Source of the DNA: Turritopsis dohrnii
Taxonomy: Eukaryota; Cnidaria; Hydrozoa; Anthoathecata; Oceaniidae
Assembly: GCA_027922465.2 (NCBI GenBank)
Contig: BQMF02000027.1
Span: forward strand, 1,054,001-1,118,000
Direction: 5' to 3'
DNA: 64,000 bases
Shown: piece after piece, positions 1 to 12,100 of the stretch
Numbering within the stretch: position 1 is the first letter of the stretch
How the letters are laid out: every line of letters begins with the position of its first letter
The notes under the pieces: model-generated
Seen by the model: only the letters and a program-made list of their open reading frames with translations
Told to the model about the DNA's origin: nothing
The model's database searches: none
Made by a program: the position numbers and the translations under genes

Positions 1-2
1 GA

Positions 3-317
3 AGCGATGATGCTGATAGCCAGTTCACAGTTAAAACTCAATCTCAAAAACCCATAAATGAGAAACGAAAATCCTTTCAGAGGAGGGACTCAGAAACGCA
101 GCAAAAACCTGCAGAAATTGTTGGGAAACCATTGGTGCACGAGGAGGGAATAAACTTTAATACGAAAAGAACATTACCAGTGCATCATCAATATGATCAA
201 CTTACGCGTGCGGAGAGAGAGATTTACCTTGCGACCGTCGCACAGAAGCAAGCGTCCACGCAAGCAAGTGAAGAGGAAACAGTCAACAGTTCGTCTAAGA
301 TGTGTGCTGTAATGTAA
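3..317 (+). CDS. C-terminal exon of a putative CaaX-prenylated protein (partial)
   Basis: An open frame runs from the first bases of the window to a TAA at 315-317, encoding the last ~104 residues of a protein whose earlier exons lie outside. The sequence is hydrophilic and rich in K, E, Q, S and T, with a more ordered stretch reading YDQLTRAEREIYLATVAQ. It ends in SSSKMCAVM. The last four residues, C-A-V-M, fit a CaaX box with Met in the last position, which is typically farnesylated, so membrane anchoring through a lipid is the likely role of the tail. I do not recognise the family. Paralemmin-like or other prenylated scaffold proteins were considered but nothing decisive is visible. The AEREIYL segment and even codon use argue for real coding sequence. 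Confidence 0.6.
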   Translation, partial: SDDADSQFTVKTQSQKPINEKRKSFQRRDSETQQKPAEIVGKPLVHEEGINFNTKRTLPVHHQYDQLTRAEREIYLATVAQKQASTQASEEETVNSSSKMCAVM

Positions 318-630
318 ACAATCTGACCTTTACTGACCACATGTTTGCTTGAAGGAACTAGCTATGACCAGAACAATACGATACCCTTTTCACTCTGTTT
401 CTCTCAAGTTATTAGAGGGTTGAAACTGACAAGACGACAAGAAGGACGGCAACGAGTGACATTTAGTTAAGTTGTCGTTCTCGTCGTCGGATGGTGTCGT
501 CGGATGCTGTGAAGCTCGTTATTATCAACTTAAATATGTTTCACACTGACGAACACTTGTGCAATTGATTTTCATTGCTTCTTTTTGTATCAAAAATTAT
601 CCATAAAGTATATTTTGAATTCTTGCTTGA

Positions 631-740
631 ACCAAGTGAACAGTAAGTTGAAAATCACTGCAATGGAGTGCGTTTCTGTAGATATATAAACAAACAAAAA
701 GCTCTTTGTTGCAGTGACTTTCAGGATTTTTGCTAACTGG
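631..740. mobile_element. Foldback MITE family A, degenerate copy
   Basis: The core 'aaaatcactgcaatggagtg' faces 'ttgcagtgactttcaggatt' in inverted orientation, the pattern shared by all family A copies: ends like CCCAGTGGGCAAA, arms containing the TCACTGCGA/TCGCAGTGA word, total about 110-130 bp. This copy has lost clear outer ends. Confidence 0.55.
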
Positions 741-1361
741 AAACATCGAGCCTTGATTTATAGATGTTTACACTGCCTATGTTAAGTGTAGGGCAAAGAG
801 AAAGATTTGCTTGTGGTGATATCAGCCGTGAAGATGATTAGTTTAACGAGGCATAATCAGCGTGACTTAGATTTGTCATATATTCCATTGTCAGAAATTT
901 TGCAGTTCATGAAATTAAATTCCCGCGAAATCGGCGAAATTTCTGACAAAGTATAATTTCTCTATAATTTGTACATAACACATTCCTTTTTATTTATTAT
1001 TCTTCTATATACACATACAAATTTATATCTCTAACGGTAATGTGCATCTTGTATATATAATCAAAAATATCGCTTACAAAGATGTATTTTTTCAGTGGTG
1101 TCAATAACGAATTTCTAAAGTATCTCTGCCGGAATGTCCGGACAGTCTATTTATTTTACTACTGTGAAACCATCGAATCAACATTATAGTTCTTCTGACA
1201 ACTCGGACCATCAAAAGTTCATGGTGTGAACCTTGTAAAATTTGTTTGGATGATTGAGTTTATAAACAACATTTGTCTCGTTTCTTCAAACATCATTGTA
1301 AGATTCCACTGGTAAGTTTGATAGTTCGAAATTGTCAGATGAACATACTCGAACCATGCCC

Positions 1362-1487
1362 TACCCAGAGGGCAAAATCCTAAAAAAAGCTATTGCGACG
1401 AAGAGAATTTTTATTGAAATAGTGAGTATATTTCTATAGAAATGCACTCCTTCGCAGTGATTATTTAACGAATTTTCCCCCTGGGTA
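1362..1487. mobile_element. Foldback MITE family A
   Basis: The copy starts 'tacccagagggcaaaatcc' and ends 'aattttccccctgggta', with the internal words 'gcgacgaagag' and 'cttcgcagtga' and the shared centre 'tttctatagaaatgcactc'. The outer ends are near-complementary. A further end-like piece, 'cccaccgggcaaatttgttg', follows at about 1497-1516. Confidence 0.75.
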
Positions 1488-1994
1488 AAGACTTTTCCCA
1501 CCGGGCAAATTTGTTGAAAAACCACTAGTGGACACTGTCCTAACACTAGTGGTGGGAGGCTTTAAAATCTTGTGTGGCGGCATTGAAGTCTTTCTTACTA
1601 GAAAACCTCACACTGTCCCCATAATTCTCTACTACATTAATATAATCAATTCGAACCCTCCAAAAAAAAGTGAATTTTGTTTTCTGTCCCTTGTATGATC
1701 AATTGCAGTGTGTAATGTCGCTTGGTAGTTGCTCGGAAATCGAGTTCTGCACAACACTGAAGAACTCTCAATTGCTATCGAACTCAGTTTTTATTCCAAA
1801 AGCCATGTCCTGAAACGTGCTATGGGATAATTTATTCAGTAAATGAGGTCTATTTATGATGCACCCACGATCTTCGTATTGTTGACAGTAATCCATCACA
1901 TATCGAATAAAACTGAAACGGAAAACCAAACTATAACCGAGCACAACCACATACAGTTTGACGTCTTCTCACGCAAATTCAGTCTGGAAAGGTT

Positions 1995-2119
1995 CCCAGT
2001 GGGTAAAATTGTTAAAAAGTCATTGCGATGAAGAGCACTTCTTACTGAAATTGTGTATATATTTCTATAGAAATGCATTGCTACGCAGTGATTTTTCAAC
2101 AAATTTGCCCACACTGGGT
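1995..2119. mobile_element. Foldback MITE family A
   Basis: The copy starts 'cccagtgggtaaaattgtt' and ends 'caaatttgcccacactggg'. The centre 'atttctatagaaatgcatt' is shared with the copies at 1362 and 31608. No coding capacity. Confidence 0.8.
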
Positions 2120-2340
2120 TAGACTATAGTCAAGTTATCCCTCGTTTACTAAAATGTTTTTGTTATAAAACTTGGCCGCATGAACATTTTCGACTGAACA
2201 ATAAGTAACAGTTGCAACACTTCGTATAAACAACTCTTGAAATCGATAGCAGCCATTGAACAAGAAAATAACCTGAAGGGAAGAAATTTTTGCAGAACCA
2301 AATTTTGCAATTTGGGCCAAAGTCGTTTTACACTGCATAA

Positions 2341-2432
2341 AACCAACCTGGTACTCAGGGTTTCTTGCCTTTTCGATTTACGGAAGGCGGCGAAGAAGCT
2401 GCAAGAAACCCTGGGTTCGAGGTTTTCATAAA
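2341..2432. repeat. Foldback repeat built on 'agggtttcttgcc'
   Basis: 'gtactcagggtttcttgcc' at the left faces 'gcaagaaaccctgggttcg' at the right, forming an inverted repeat with 'ttttcgatttacggaaggcg' in the loop. Related words recur at 2925-3000, 3488-3503 and 34795-34858, so this is a dispersed small foldback family. Confidence 0.6.
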
Positions 2433-3126
2433 ACGCATCTGAAGGACTTGTTTTAATTAACAATGAAAACAACCGGTGGCCGAGACTAAAATATCTAGTA
2501 AATATTTAGTACAGTGCATCATGTAAGTAACCGCTTGACGTCGTCAGTACTGTATGTGTCGCATGTGGGTAGGCCGTAGCAACCTCTGATGTTACAAGCA
2601 GTTCATTTTGAATTTCATTTCCCTTTTCGTTTCTTTACTTATCGCTATAAAGTTCCTGATCACGTACCGCAAAAATGTCGAATTTTGTCAAGTGGTTCGC
2701 CATTAGATAGCTTAGTAAGTATTATTAACAATAACAAATTATACTTAATGTCTTTGTCGTCACTGGAGGACGCATGGTAACATGGGCTCTTCAAATTGCT
2801 TCTGTCAAAATCACACGTTGGCTCGTGCACTGATCTTCGCTTCACTTCTTCACGAATTTCATTGGATGATTTCAAGTCATTTTGTTCCAAAACATCCTAT
2901 AACAGGCACGTTAAAGAAAAACAATTCACAACTTCGTCCCAGACTATCTTGTCTTTTCGTTATGCTGGATAAGCAAGTAGCCCTAACAACGAGTTTGGAC
3001 GAGCTGAATATCCATAACGTATTGATTTCCTGTAAATATTCTATTCTTACGATCAACATTAATATTGGTGCAGAACGTCTTCTCAGACATCTGGAGTACC
3101 AAATGCAATAAGTGCTCTAGCAAGGA

Positions 3127-6100
3127 TTAAATTTTAACCTCCTCAATAGAACCGCCATCACCAAAAGAGACGGGCGCACGTGAATCATGATCTGTCTCCC
3201 ACAAGTAATTACTCATCGGTTTGCGTTGTTCGTTACACTTGATAGGTGGAACATCTTCTGATACTAACTGCACCCACTCTTCGTATTCCACCAATACGTT
3301 GGCGTAGGAGTGGCGCTTCCGTATGCCTGTGATTTAAAAAAAAAAAAATTAAATTTGAAGCTAAGGAAAACTAGAAACATATTCATTTTAACAATAACAG
3401 AGGATGGTGTTGAATGAAGAAAAAACTTTATCCACGGTTCTCACACCTTTCCAAGCCATACTTAAATTTCAATCCTACTTTAAAAAACCCCGGGTTCGAG
3501 GTTGACGTTCACTACTAACCTGGTGGGATAGGTTTTGATGTTTTCTCTGCTTTTGTACTTGAACTCCTCTTCCAATCAGCTTTCGACTTCCACCACATTG
3601 AAATGGCTTGCTGGCGACCTTCTCTGAAAATGACGGTATATTAGCTACACACTGGCCTTCGGGCAAGTTAGAGCAAGACTATATGTATCTCTGGCGGTAA
3701 GTCAAACTTCTAGTTGCAAGTCGGCGGGCGGAAGAGCCAACTACCGTTACGGAAAAAAAGTCCAAGGCCTAAAAAATCCCAGTTACTTACTTACTAGCTT
3801 GAAGTGCTAGGAAAGCAATGAATAATTGGAGCTCAATCCTGTTTTAGACAGTCTTCACTTTTAGAGGGGAAGTTCTTGATTTTCCTTATATGTCACCAAA
3901 CCCAATTTATACTGCCTCACATTCACATTAGGCAGAAGGATTACACTACTATATTGCATTATCTCCCCAATATTGCATTATCTCCCTAGTATAACACCAC
4001 GTTTTAGGGAAAATATCTGGAAATAAGTGAGGTATTTTGAGGAATCAAATCATTCCGATGTTTTTTGCAGGTACTTTCCATCCTTCAACATAACTTCTTT
4101 TAAATAGTCACACTTCAACCTGAAAGTTTGTGACCTAAAAGCTTACGATTGTCTTAACCAAGATTGCGAACTGTCTCACCATAAGGAGGTATAACATAAA
4201 ATCTTTTTCATGTGATCGCGATGTGCTTTTTTATCTGTCGGTGAGACCAATGCTTTAGAAATTAACGACAATTCAAAACCCAAATAACATTCTACATAAT
4301 GACTGGCAATCTTTTTACATATTGTCAGGTGGATTATTAAATGTCAAGCTTTTGTGGGAGTGAAATAATAATGTTCAATTCTTACATAGCGCTCAAGATA
4401 ACGCGTTATTTAACTTCCAATTTACAATTTATCTCCTAACTTTAATTTTTTTTTTTAGATGTCTAACTGATATATCTTAACAATTTAAAGATATACAAAG
4501 GGGAGAATAATAATACAGTAAACTCTCTCTAATTCGATCATCGAAGGGACTGACAAAAACGTTCGATTCATGGAAAGTTCGAATTAGGGAGGTTCATTTA
4601 CAAAGAAATGACAGGTGAAGGGATCATGAAATTCGTTCAAATTAGGGAGAGTTCGAATTATGGAGGTTCGAATTATAGAAATTCGACTGTAATTATAAAT
4701 TCCAAGTTGCTGCATCACATTTTGATTTGAGTTTCATCTTAAAGAGTCAAATCCTTTGACTTCGATTCGTTGATCGATAATTTTAAAATGCCTCGATGGT
4801 GAAGTGTCGTGTGAGAAAAGCTAGAATCGTTCTCCCTTCAAAAAACGTAAGTCGGTGGAGATTAGTAGAGAGAATCATGAAATAAATTGACCTAAAGTTA
4901 CCATGTTTTTTTAACTGTTAATGTTCAATTAGCAGTGTTTAGGTGATTGGGTACTATTGATCAATGATTCCTCTGCCTTTGTGTATTTACATTGTGAAAC
5001 AAGAATTTGTTTGAAGCCTTCAGGACGTACACGCAATAACATAACCGTTTGTGACAATATCAAAGGACGGGATGTCTCAAACTACAACCTAAGATCATAA
5101 GTATCACAAACATTTAGGGTCCGAATAGCCCCGTTTTGGCCAAATCTGAAAAATGATTGTCAAATTCTAAGACAAGCCTTTCCAAGTCTTTTTTTTGCGA
5201 ATGTTTATGAAAATTGATGAACTCGTGACCCAAATTTGGTAGAGATTCCATGTAAACGTTACACAAAACCATTTAAAACTTATAGAATGACATTAGTAGG
5301 ACGAGGAAGCAGAGAAACCCGTATATTCTACAAATTTTACTCCATCACAGGTCTCCAAAATTCTTGAAAATAAACTTTACCTTGAGTAAACTTGGTGCCA
5401 CCACATCTGAGGAATGTAAACACAGTCTCCTTCTTGAAGTTCAGCTTCATAGTGATGGACATTCAAGATATTGGGATATTTGAGAAGGTCGACGGCTGTG
5501 GAATTCAGATCTAACACACCAAACACACGCGACTCGTCAGCATATAATTCATGTGAATATAGTGGCGAGACCATAAGTACCTAAAAACATAATCATACAG
5601 ATGATATAATATGTGATATGATGGAGGTTTGGAATGCCACAAGTGGAGAAGTGCTCGAGTAAAACCTGCTTAAAGCCTGGTTCAGACCTTGCGATTACGA
5701 ATATTACGACGATTACAATATAAATTAATCGTCGCAATCACTAATCGTCAGGTGTGAACACTCTCAAGTATTTCATTAGTAATCAGTAAGCAATCAGTAG
5801 ATATTTTTGATATTTCATCGTCGTTTACGACGGTTCTGACAATTGCAAAAGTGTTCACATTAGACGATTACGACCATTATAAAGTTTACCCTGAATTTTT
5901 AGTGTCGCAATCGTCGTAATCGCCAGCAGGTCTGAACCATGCTTTATAAATATCTTGACAGATATTGAATCTAGATCTTTGCGTTTGAGTTACCCATGGT
6001 CACTATTTTGGCAAATGAAAAACAAAACAGATTAACATCAAATTAACAGAGAGTTAAACTAAACTGAAAGAGAAGTCCAAACCTTCTTGTGACCTCTTAT

Positions 6101-9100
6101 GACACATAACAAATTCTCGTCGGTATCAATATGAACAGTAGATGAAGTAGCGCCATTGGAATGCCAGTAGTAGGAAACGAAAAAAAAACGATCCATCTCT
6201 TCACACTGTAGACATAAGGGCACCAGTATATCATCTTGCATTTGTGGCAAAACCTTGAAATAAATCCATTTAGAATTATTTATTATTTTATTACTTTTGC
6301 GCAGGATAGCCTGTTCAGTTCCTTAAGGTGCACTCTTTTTTTTTTATAAGAATTACATAATTCGAGCTAAGCCTTGTGATTCTTAAAAATTCATAATAAA
6401 CGAGCCTCAAATATTCTAGAGTGATTCTTAATTTTCTTACTTGAATTTTTTCATATTTCTTAAAAAAATGGCGTTATAAGTCGTTAAAACTGGCTATGGA
6501 GTGACATCTAATTTTACAGTTTAAAAGAATTAGAAAGGCATCTAGAATATAGGAAAACATACACACAAAACCTCTTTTTGAAATGTTGAAATCTATATTT
6601 TGAGCCTGAGCATGATTCTTAAATTATTCTTAATTTTTGGGCAATCTGAGCCTAATGATTCTTATAAAAAGGATTCTTATAAAAAAAAAAAGTGTACTGT
6701 TATCAATGAGGGTCCTGCGAATGAGGTTCTAGATAATTTAAAGCACCCATTTGGGCTACGAAAGCTGTAATGACAGGAACCGCTCAACTAGACAACCATC
6801 CTAGACATCATTCCAACTCTCTTGCTGAGTGCTAAGCAGAGAAGAGTGATTCACACTGTTACAGTCGCTGGCATGACTTGGTCGGGGGTTGAACCAGAGA
6901 CCTCCCGAACAGGAAGCGAACACTCTACCACAAGGCTAGCTGTCAGTAGTTCCGTAAGAACGTCCAGTACAATATAAAGAGTTGAGCAGTGTGCCTGCCA
7001 CTACACTTGCATCTTTGTATAAAAATGATTACTTAAATTCATTACCATGACGAAAAGCATTTTTAAAATTTTAGTTCATTAATAGAAAGCTTTCGCAGAC
7101 ATGAGCACAGTTGCCTGATTGGTTAAAAGCTCTTCTTCTATGTCTTTCTTTGTCTTCTTCTATGTCTTTGTCTTTGGAACCCTGCCCTGTTATAGAGATA
7201 ATGTTACAAGTGCTAAAGGTTTTACTTTATCGACTTGAGAAACCTTTTTTTTTCAAATATATTCTCAGTGCTCAACCTGAACAACATCAAGGAAAAGTGA
7301 ATTAAAACTCATATTGTGGGTTTACACGTAAAGATTCTTGAAAAACTGTTCTTTTAAGCAGGCTTTTTAAGGCTTTTAAATTGTACATGAAAAAGTCAAG
7401 TTTCAGTGTCCCAACTTACTAATTATTCTTGACCGCAAGAGTAAAAAAATTGGTGGCAAAATCAAATCGATTTGATTTTTTCACCAATTTTTCTATTGAA
7501 GTTACACACAGGTGGGAATGTGAGTTTGTTGTTTTTAAAAGAAGCGTTTGTTAAATATTAGTATAAAGTACAAGGCAACATCGCAGTACTATTCTTTTTG
7601 TTGTATATTATCCAAATTATTGTATCTGCCATATGTAGTGAAAATAAATACGCCAAAAACCAGTACAAATATGAAAACGTAACAAAAATTTGTATTACTA
7701 AAAGTAAAATCGATGGCATAAAAGAAAAATTTTATTAGAACACCACCCTAAAAATTTTTCAAGAATCGTGTAAATCCCCCTTAACAAAATGGTTTATGCT
7801 AAGATAGTGGTTCCATCAAAAAATTATCCGGCAGACAGGTACACACGGAAGTTCTTTTGTCGTCGCACTATTTTCAAGCACATTATTCACGAGTATTTGA
7901 AATGCAAGACGAACATTATTGTATCCCCCTCAAAATAGCCTTTATATTCCATTTTATTTCTTTACTACTACTACTACTACTTAATGTTAGTTAAATAGAG
8001 TTTGAATTTGCCGTTCATTTCAGAATTTGGTCAAAAGAGGGTAATTTGAGCCTACATTGGAACAAGCTTTCGAAGTGCTTCAATTTTTTTGAAAGTTTGC
8101 ACACATGCGAACATGACAATGATGGTTTGACTTTGTTGTTTGTCTTTCTTAATTTTGCCAAGAAAGGGATATTTGGATCTAATTTTATATGTAATTCAAT
8201 TGTTTAGAAGTTTGCACCTCTATTGATTTGGCCATGTGTGCTATTTCTATCTTTGCTTATCTTGCTGAACTCTCACTCCCTGTACCACAATATTTCCATT
8301 GAATTGTATTCTTTTTAAAAGCATTTGTACATACCAAGAAGTAACTAAAACCTTCTTACATTACAACCATTATCACACAATTTTTCCTTTTCTTCAAAGT
8401 TTTTTTTAATTGTTAAAAAGCAAAACGTTTCCACGTCAGACACAAAATATTGTTTTGTTCAAGAAAAAAAATGTAATGAAATACACATAACACATTTTTG
8501 CAATGAACAGTCCTTGTTATATATCTAATCTAAAAATTGGATGAGGCTATGGAAGGGATGTACATTTAATGTATAACAACGTCGTCATAGAAACAATGTT
8601 AATCAGAACCCAGTGGGCAAATTTGTTGCAGTGACTTTTTGACGATTTTGCCCACTGGGGAAGCTGTCCATGCTATCAGTCTGTGAATGTATCCATTTTG
8701 AATGGTACTTACCTCATCAACCAAATAAAGATTGGTAGAATTGTACTTTTCTAAGAATTCTTTAAAAGATCTATCTGTTGGTATGTTGATTTTATCATCA
8801 TCTTTTGTTTCCATTTGCATTGAAACATTTCCAAACTTTGCAGACAAATAATCATCTGTCCACAGATGGTAAGCTGGCCAATGTTGAGTGACACCTAGGG
8901 GAAAAAAAGATTTTACACGTGACGTAAATAATAACTAAAAACTAATATCACCAACAACAAAATTTTGTTACTAACAAATTAAAAAATCCAAAGTACCATA
9001 AATTTTGCATACCATTAAAAATTATAATATATATCACCTTGAAAAACAACAGGCTTGTGTTTGATCACATAATTCATATAAAAGTCTTGCGGTGAAATCA

Positions 9101-12100
9101 TAAAAGAAAGTCTATCTGTTTTCACAGGTGGCCGATGAGAACCAAATGGCTTCAGATGACCTACAAGAAATTGAGAAATCAATTACTTCTGAAATAAATA
9201 AATTACATGTTTTTTTTTATTTCAAAGTTTATATGAAAACAGATCAGTTGTGATGAAAATGTGAATATTTCCAAAAATATTTTTTTTCAGCAGTAAAACT
9301 AATTTCCAATTACTACGTGTATGTCTGTGACTATTGTCAGAGGCGTAGCCATAGGTCAGTCAAAATTTGTGGAGGAGAGTTAAGTCAATTAGGGTAAAAA
9401 AGGAAAGCGTGCAAGTAACCTAATCGCCACTTAAGATAGAAAAGAAATATCATAATGTTGAACTCCTCCACTTTTTTTGACTGACCCTAACTACGCCTCT
9501 GACTGTTCAACATGATTTGATTTGGCTAGTTTCTTTGAAATGAAAACTGGAGAATCTACAATCTGTTTATATACTAGTAACCCGGGTAAAAATTTTTACC
9601 ACATCTAACTTCGAAAATGATGTACGTCAAAAAAAGGTGACAAAAAATATAATCAAGGTGTGCAAACCCTGTGATGAAAAGTTGAATCACCTGGGGATGC
9701 AATGCAATGGTTCCCCCATAACGATAAAAAAACGTGCACGTGCTACTATATAATAATCGTAAAAAAGCACATGGCCTCACGAAGAAAATGATCAAGATTA
9801 AGAAGATTTTGACTGCAAATTTTTTTAAAAAAAACAACACTCTCTAAAATAAAAGTGGTACACACACACGCAGATTAGTATAATAAATGCTGAAATACAT
9901 TATACATTAAATGGGTCAGTTTAAATTGTTTGACATAAAAGAAAACGTGATCATGTGTTGTTTTCACTTTCAAACATTTCAAAATATTTACATTTATTTA
10001 AAACATTCACTTGCTGCTGGAATTTTGACTAAGATTCATCTTCAGTTAATCTACACAGAATCTGAAATAGGTCTGAAAGTTACATTAAAATAATGTTACT
10101 ACTTATGTGGGTGTCTAATACTTGAGGTGTAATAGTTGAAAAACTAATATGTTTTGATTGAAGTTTTTTAGGTGAAGTAAGATAAAGAGTATTGATTTTC
10201 GAGCATCAATGAAAATTATATTATAAAATCTATTTCTACGTTTGTTCCTCTGAAATTTTATATTAGTTAGTCAAAGTGTTTAGAAGAATATGATCATCAG
10301 ATCAATCCTTTTTCTTTCATCATATTTTCTACTTCATGTTGTGAAACAAAGTCAATGAAGACTGTAATCATTTGTCAGCACGATGATATTTTATCATATA
10401 AATTATATGAAATATGATCATATGAGTAAGATCGTGTAACAATCGTATGATATATGTATATGATCCAATTTTTAAAAGATAGGACCTGTTCTATTTCTTC
10501 ATTATACATATGATCATTATAACTCTATTGTTTTCTATTGAAATCAAGTAATTGACCAATCAGAATGCATTCATAAATGTACAGAAGTGATGTAGAAAAA
10601 CATAAACAAATTTTCGCATCAGAGAAAAAGAAATAAACTTCACGTGTTTATTTTCTTAATTGCAGGGAAATTAGCTAGAATAGACATAGGCAAACTTATC
10701 GATATTTGGAAAAAGAAGATCTAATACGGAACTCAACTGCTTGTCTTTTTAGTTCTCATCCAAAAAAACATCATTTTAGATTTTTAACTATGTTTTAAGT
10801 TTTGATTTTTACTTCTATTTTACACAGTATACATATAGAAAACAGCATTTTATGTTGATATGTATTTGTCCTGAAAAAATATGAGTTAAATAAAAAACCC
10901 AATACTTTCCTCATTTTCTGTTTGACTTTCTTTTTCGAAGAATTTAGCAAGTTATTCGTAATACATATTGATCATAAAACAGTCTTGATGAAAAAAAATG
11001 AAAAAAACATTATGACCATGTAACAACAGTGCATGATGAATGATAGCGCTTGCGTGAAGTATTACTTGTATTGCTTTCCAAAGTGTTCGGTTGAGTTTCT
11101 CCACATGTCCATTGCATCATGGGTTGTAGCAACTCGTTTTTGATGTTGCAAATGACTAATGACAATCGGTTGCTCAGTCGTTATGTACCATTTCTGGTAT
11201 ACCAAAGATTGAAGGCAGGTGGTTGAAGCACTGGTTTACGATGCTGCTGGACATATTTTGACATGGATATGCAAAGGGAAAATGTAAATACTCGTCAATG
11301 ATGGTTAGAAGGTATTTGTTTCCTTTGGTAGAGGGGGGGCAGTGGGCCTTCAAAATTGATGTTCAATCTTTGGAAAGGTGTGGTAGCATGAATTAAAGTT
11401 CTTTTAGTAATGTAGAAACTGTGGTTTGAGGTAAAGGCAGGAATTGCAGTTGCTGGTAACAGTTCGGATTTCTTCAATGGTGAATGGAAGGTTCCTTTGT
11501 TGGAAGAAATGGGATAAACAAGTGACTCCAGGGTGGCATAGCTGTTCATGCAGTTCTCGTAGTTGCTGGATTGGGTGGCCCAATGCTGCTATTCTCAAGA
11601 ATGTATCAGGTGCAACGTTCTCTTTTCCATGTCTGTACATGATGTTGAATTTGTACTGGGAAAGTTCTACACGCAAACTGGCAATTTTAATGTTTTTTAT
11701 TTTTTGTTGAACATAAAGCTAATACTTTTCTGGTCAGTTATTAGTTTTTTCTTCCCGGATTGATTGGACAATTGCTACTTCTTCCTTTTCTACAGCATGG
11801 TGTTTGACTTTGTTTTGATTGAGGGTATGTGAGAAAAGGCGACAGGATGGCCTTGTTGGTTCATACAAAAGTCACTGGCATCCGTTTCGATGGTAAATTC
11901 CCCTTCTGGATCTATGGGTTGTAAAGCAGCATTTTGTACTTCAGTTTTAAGTGTCTGGAATGCCTCCAAAACGTTGGATGGGACTGGAAATTCGGTATTT
12001 CAGTTGAGTAGGTGGATTTTGTCTAAAAACTGATTAATAAATTTGCTGTAACACAAAAATATTCCTATGATTCTCTTTTGGGATTTGATGGTCGTAGGTG

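Larger units (their letters stand above)
318..3126. other. Intergenic region with foldback MITE copies
   Basis: This lies between the CaaX gene end and the JmjC gene stop; both genes end here (convergent). It holds three copies of the foldback family described below (near 631-740, 1362-1487 and 1995-2119). Two pieces of another foldback repeat, built on 'agggtttcttgccttttcg', lie around 2345-2432 and 2925-3000. Short ORFs here carry no recognisable domain. Confidence 0.6.

Noticed and set aside
2782..3111. 109-aa plus ORF
   Set aside because: It overlaps a foldback repeat scrap and has no domain or coding bias.
3475..3666. 63-aa minus ORF joining SINE head sequence and JmjC exon 6
   Set aside because: The start lies in the SINE and the frame merely passes through the exon; splicing signals define the exon as 3623-3520.
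6880..6945. Possible tRNA gene on the minus strand
   Set aside because: A and B boxes are present but no cloverleaf closes and the body continues as a SINE.
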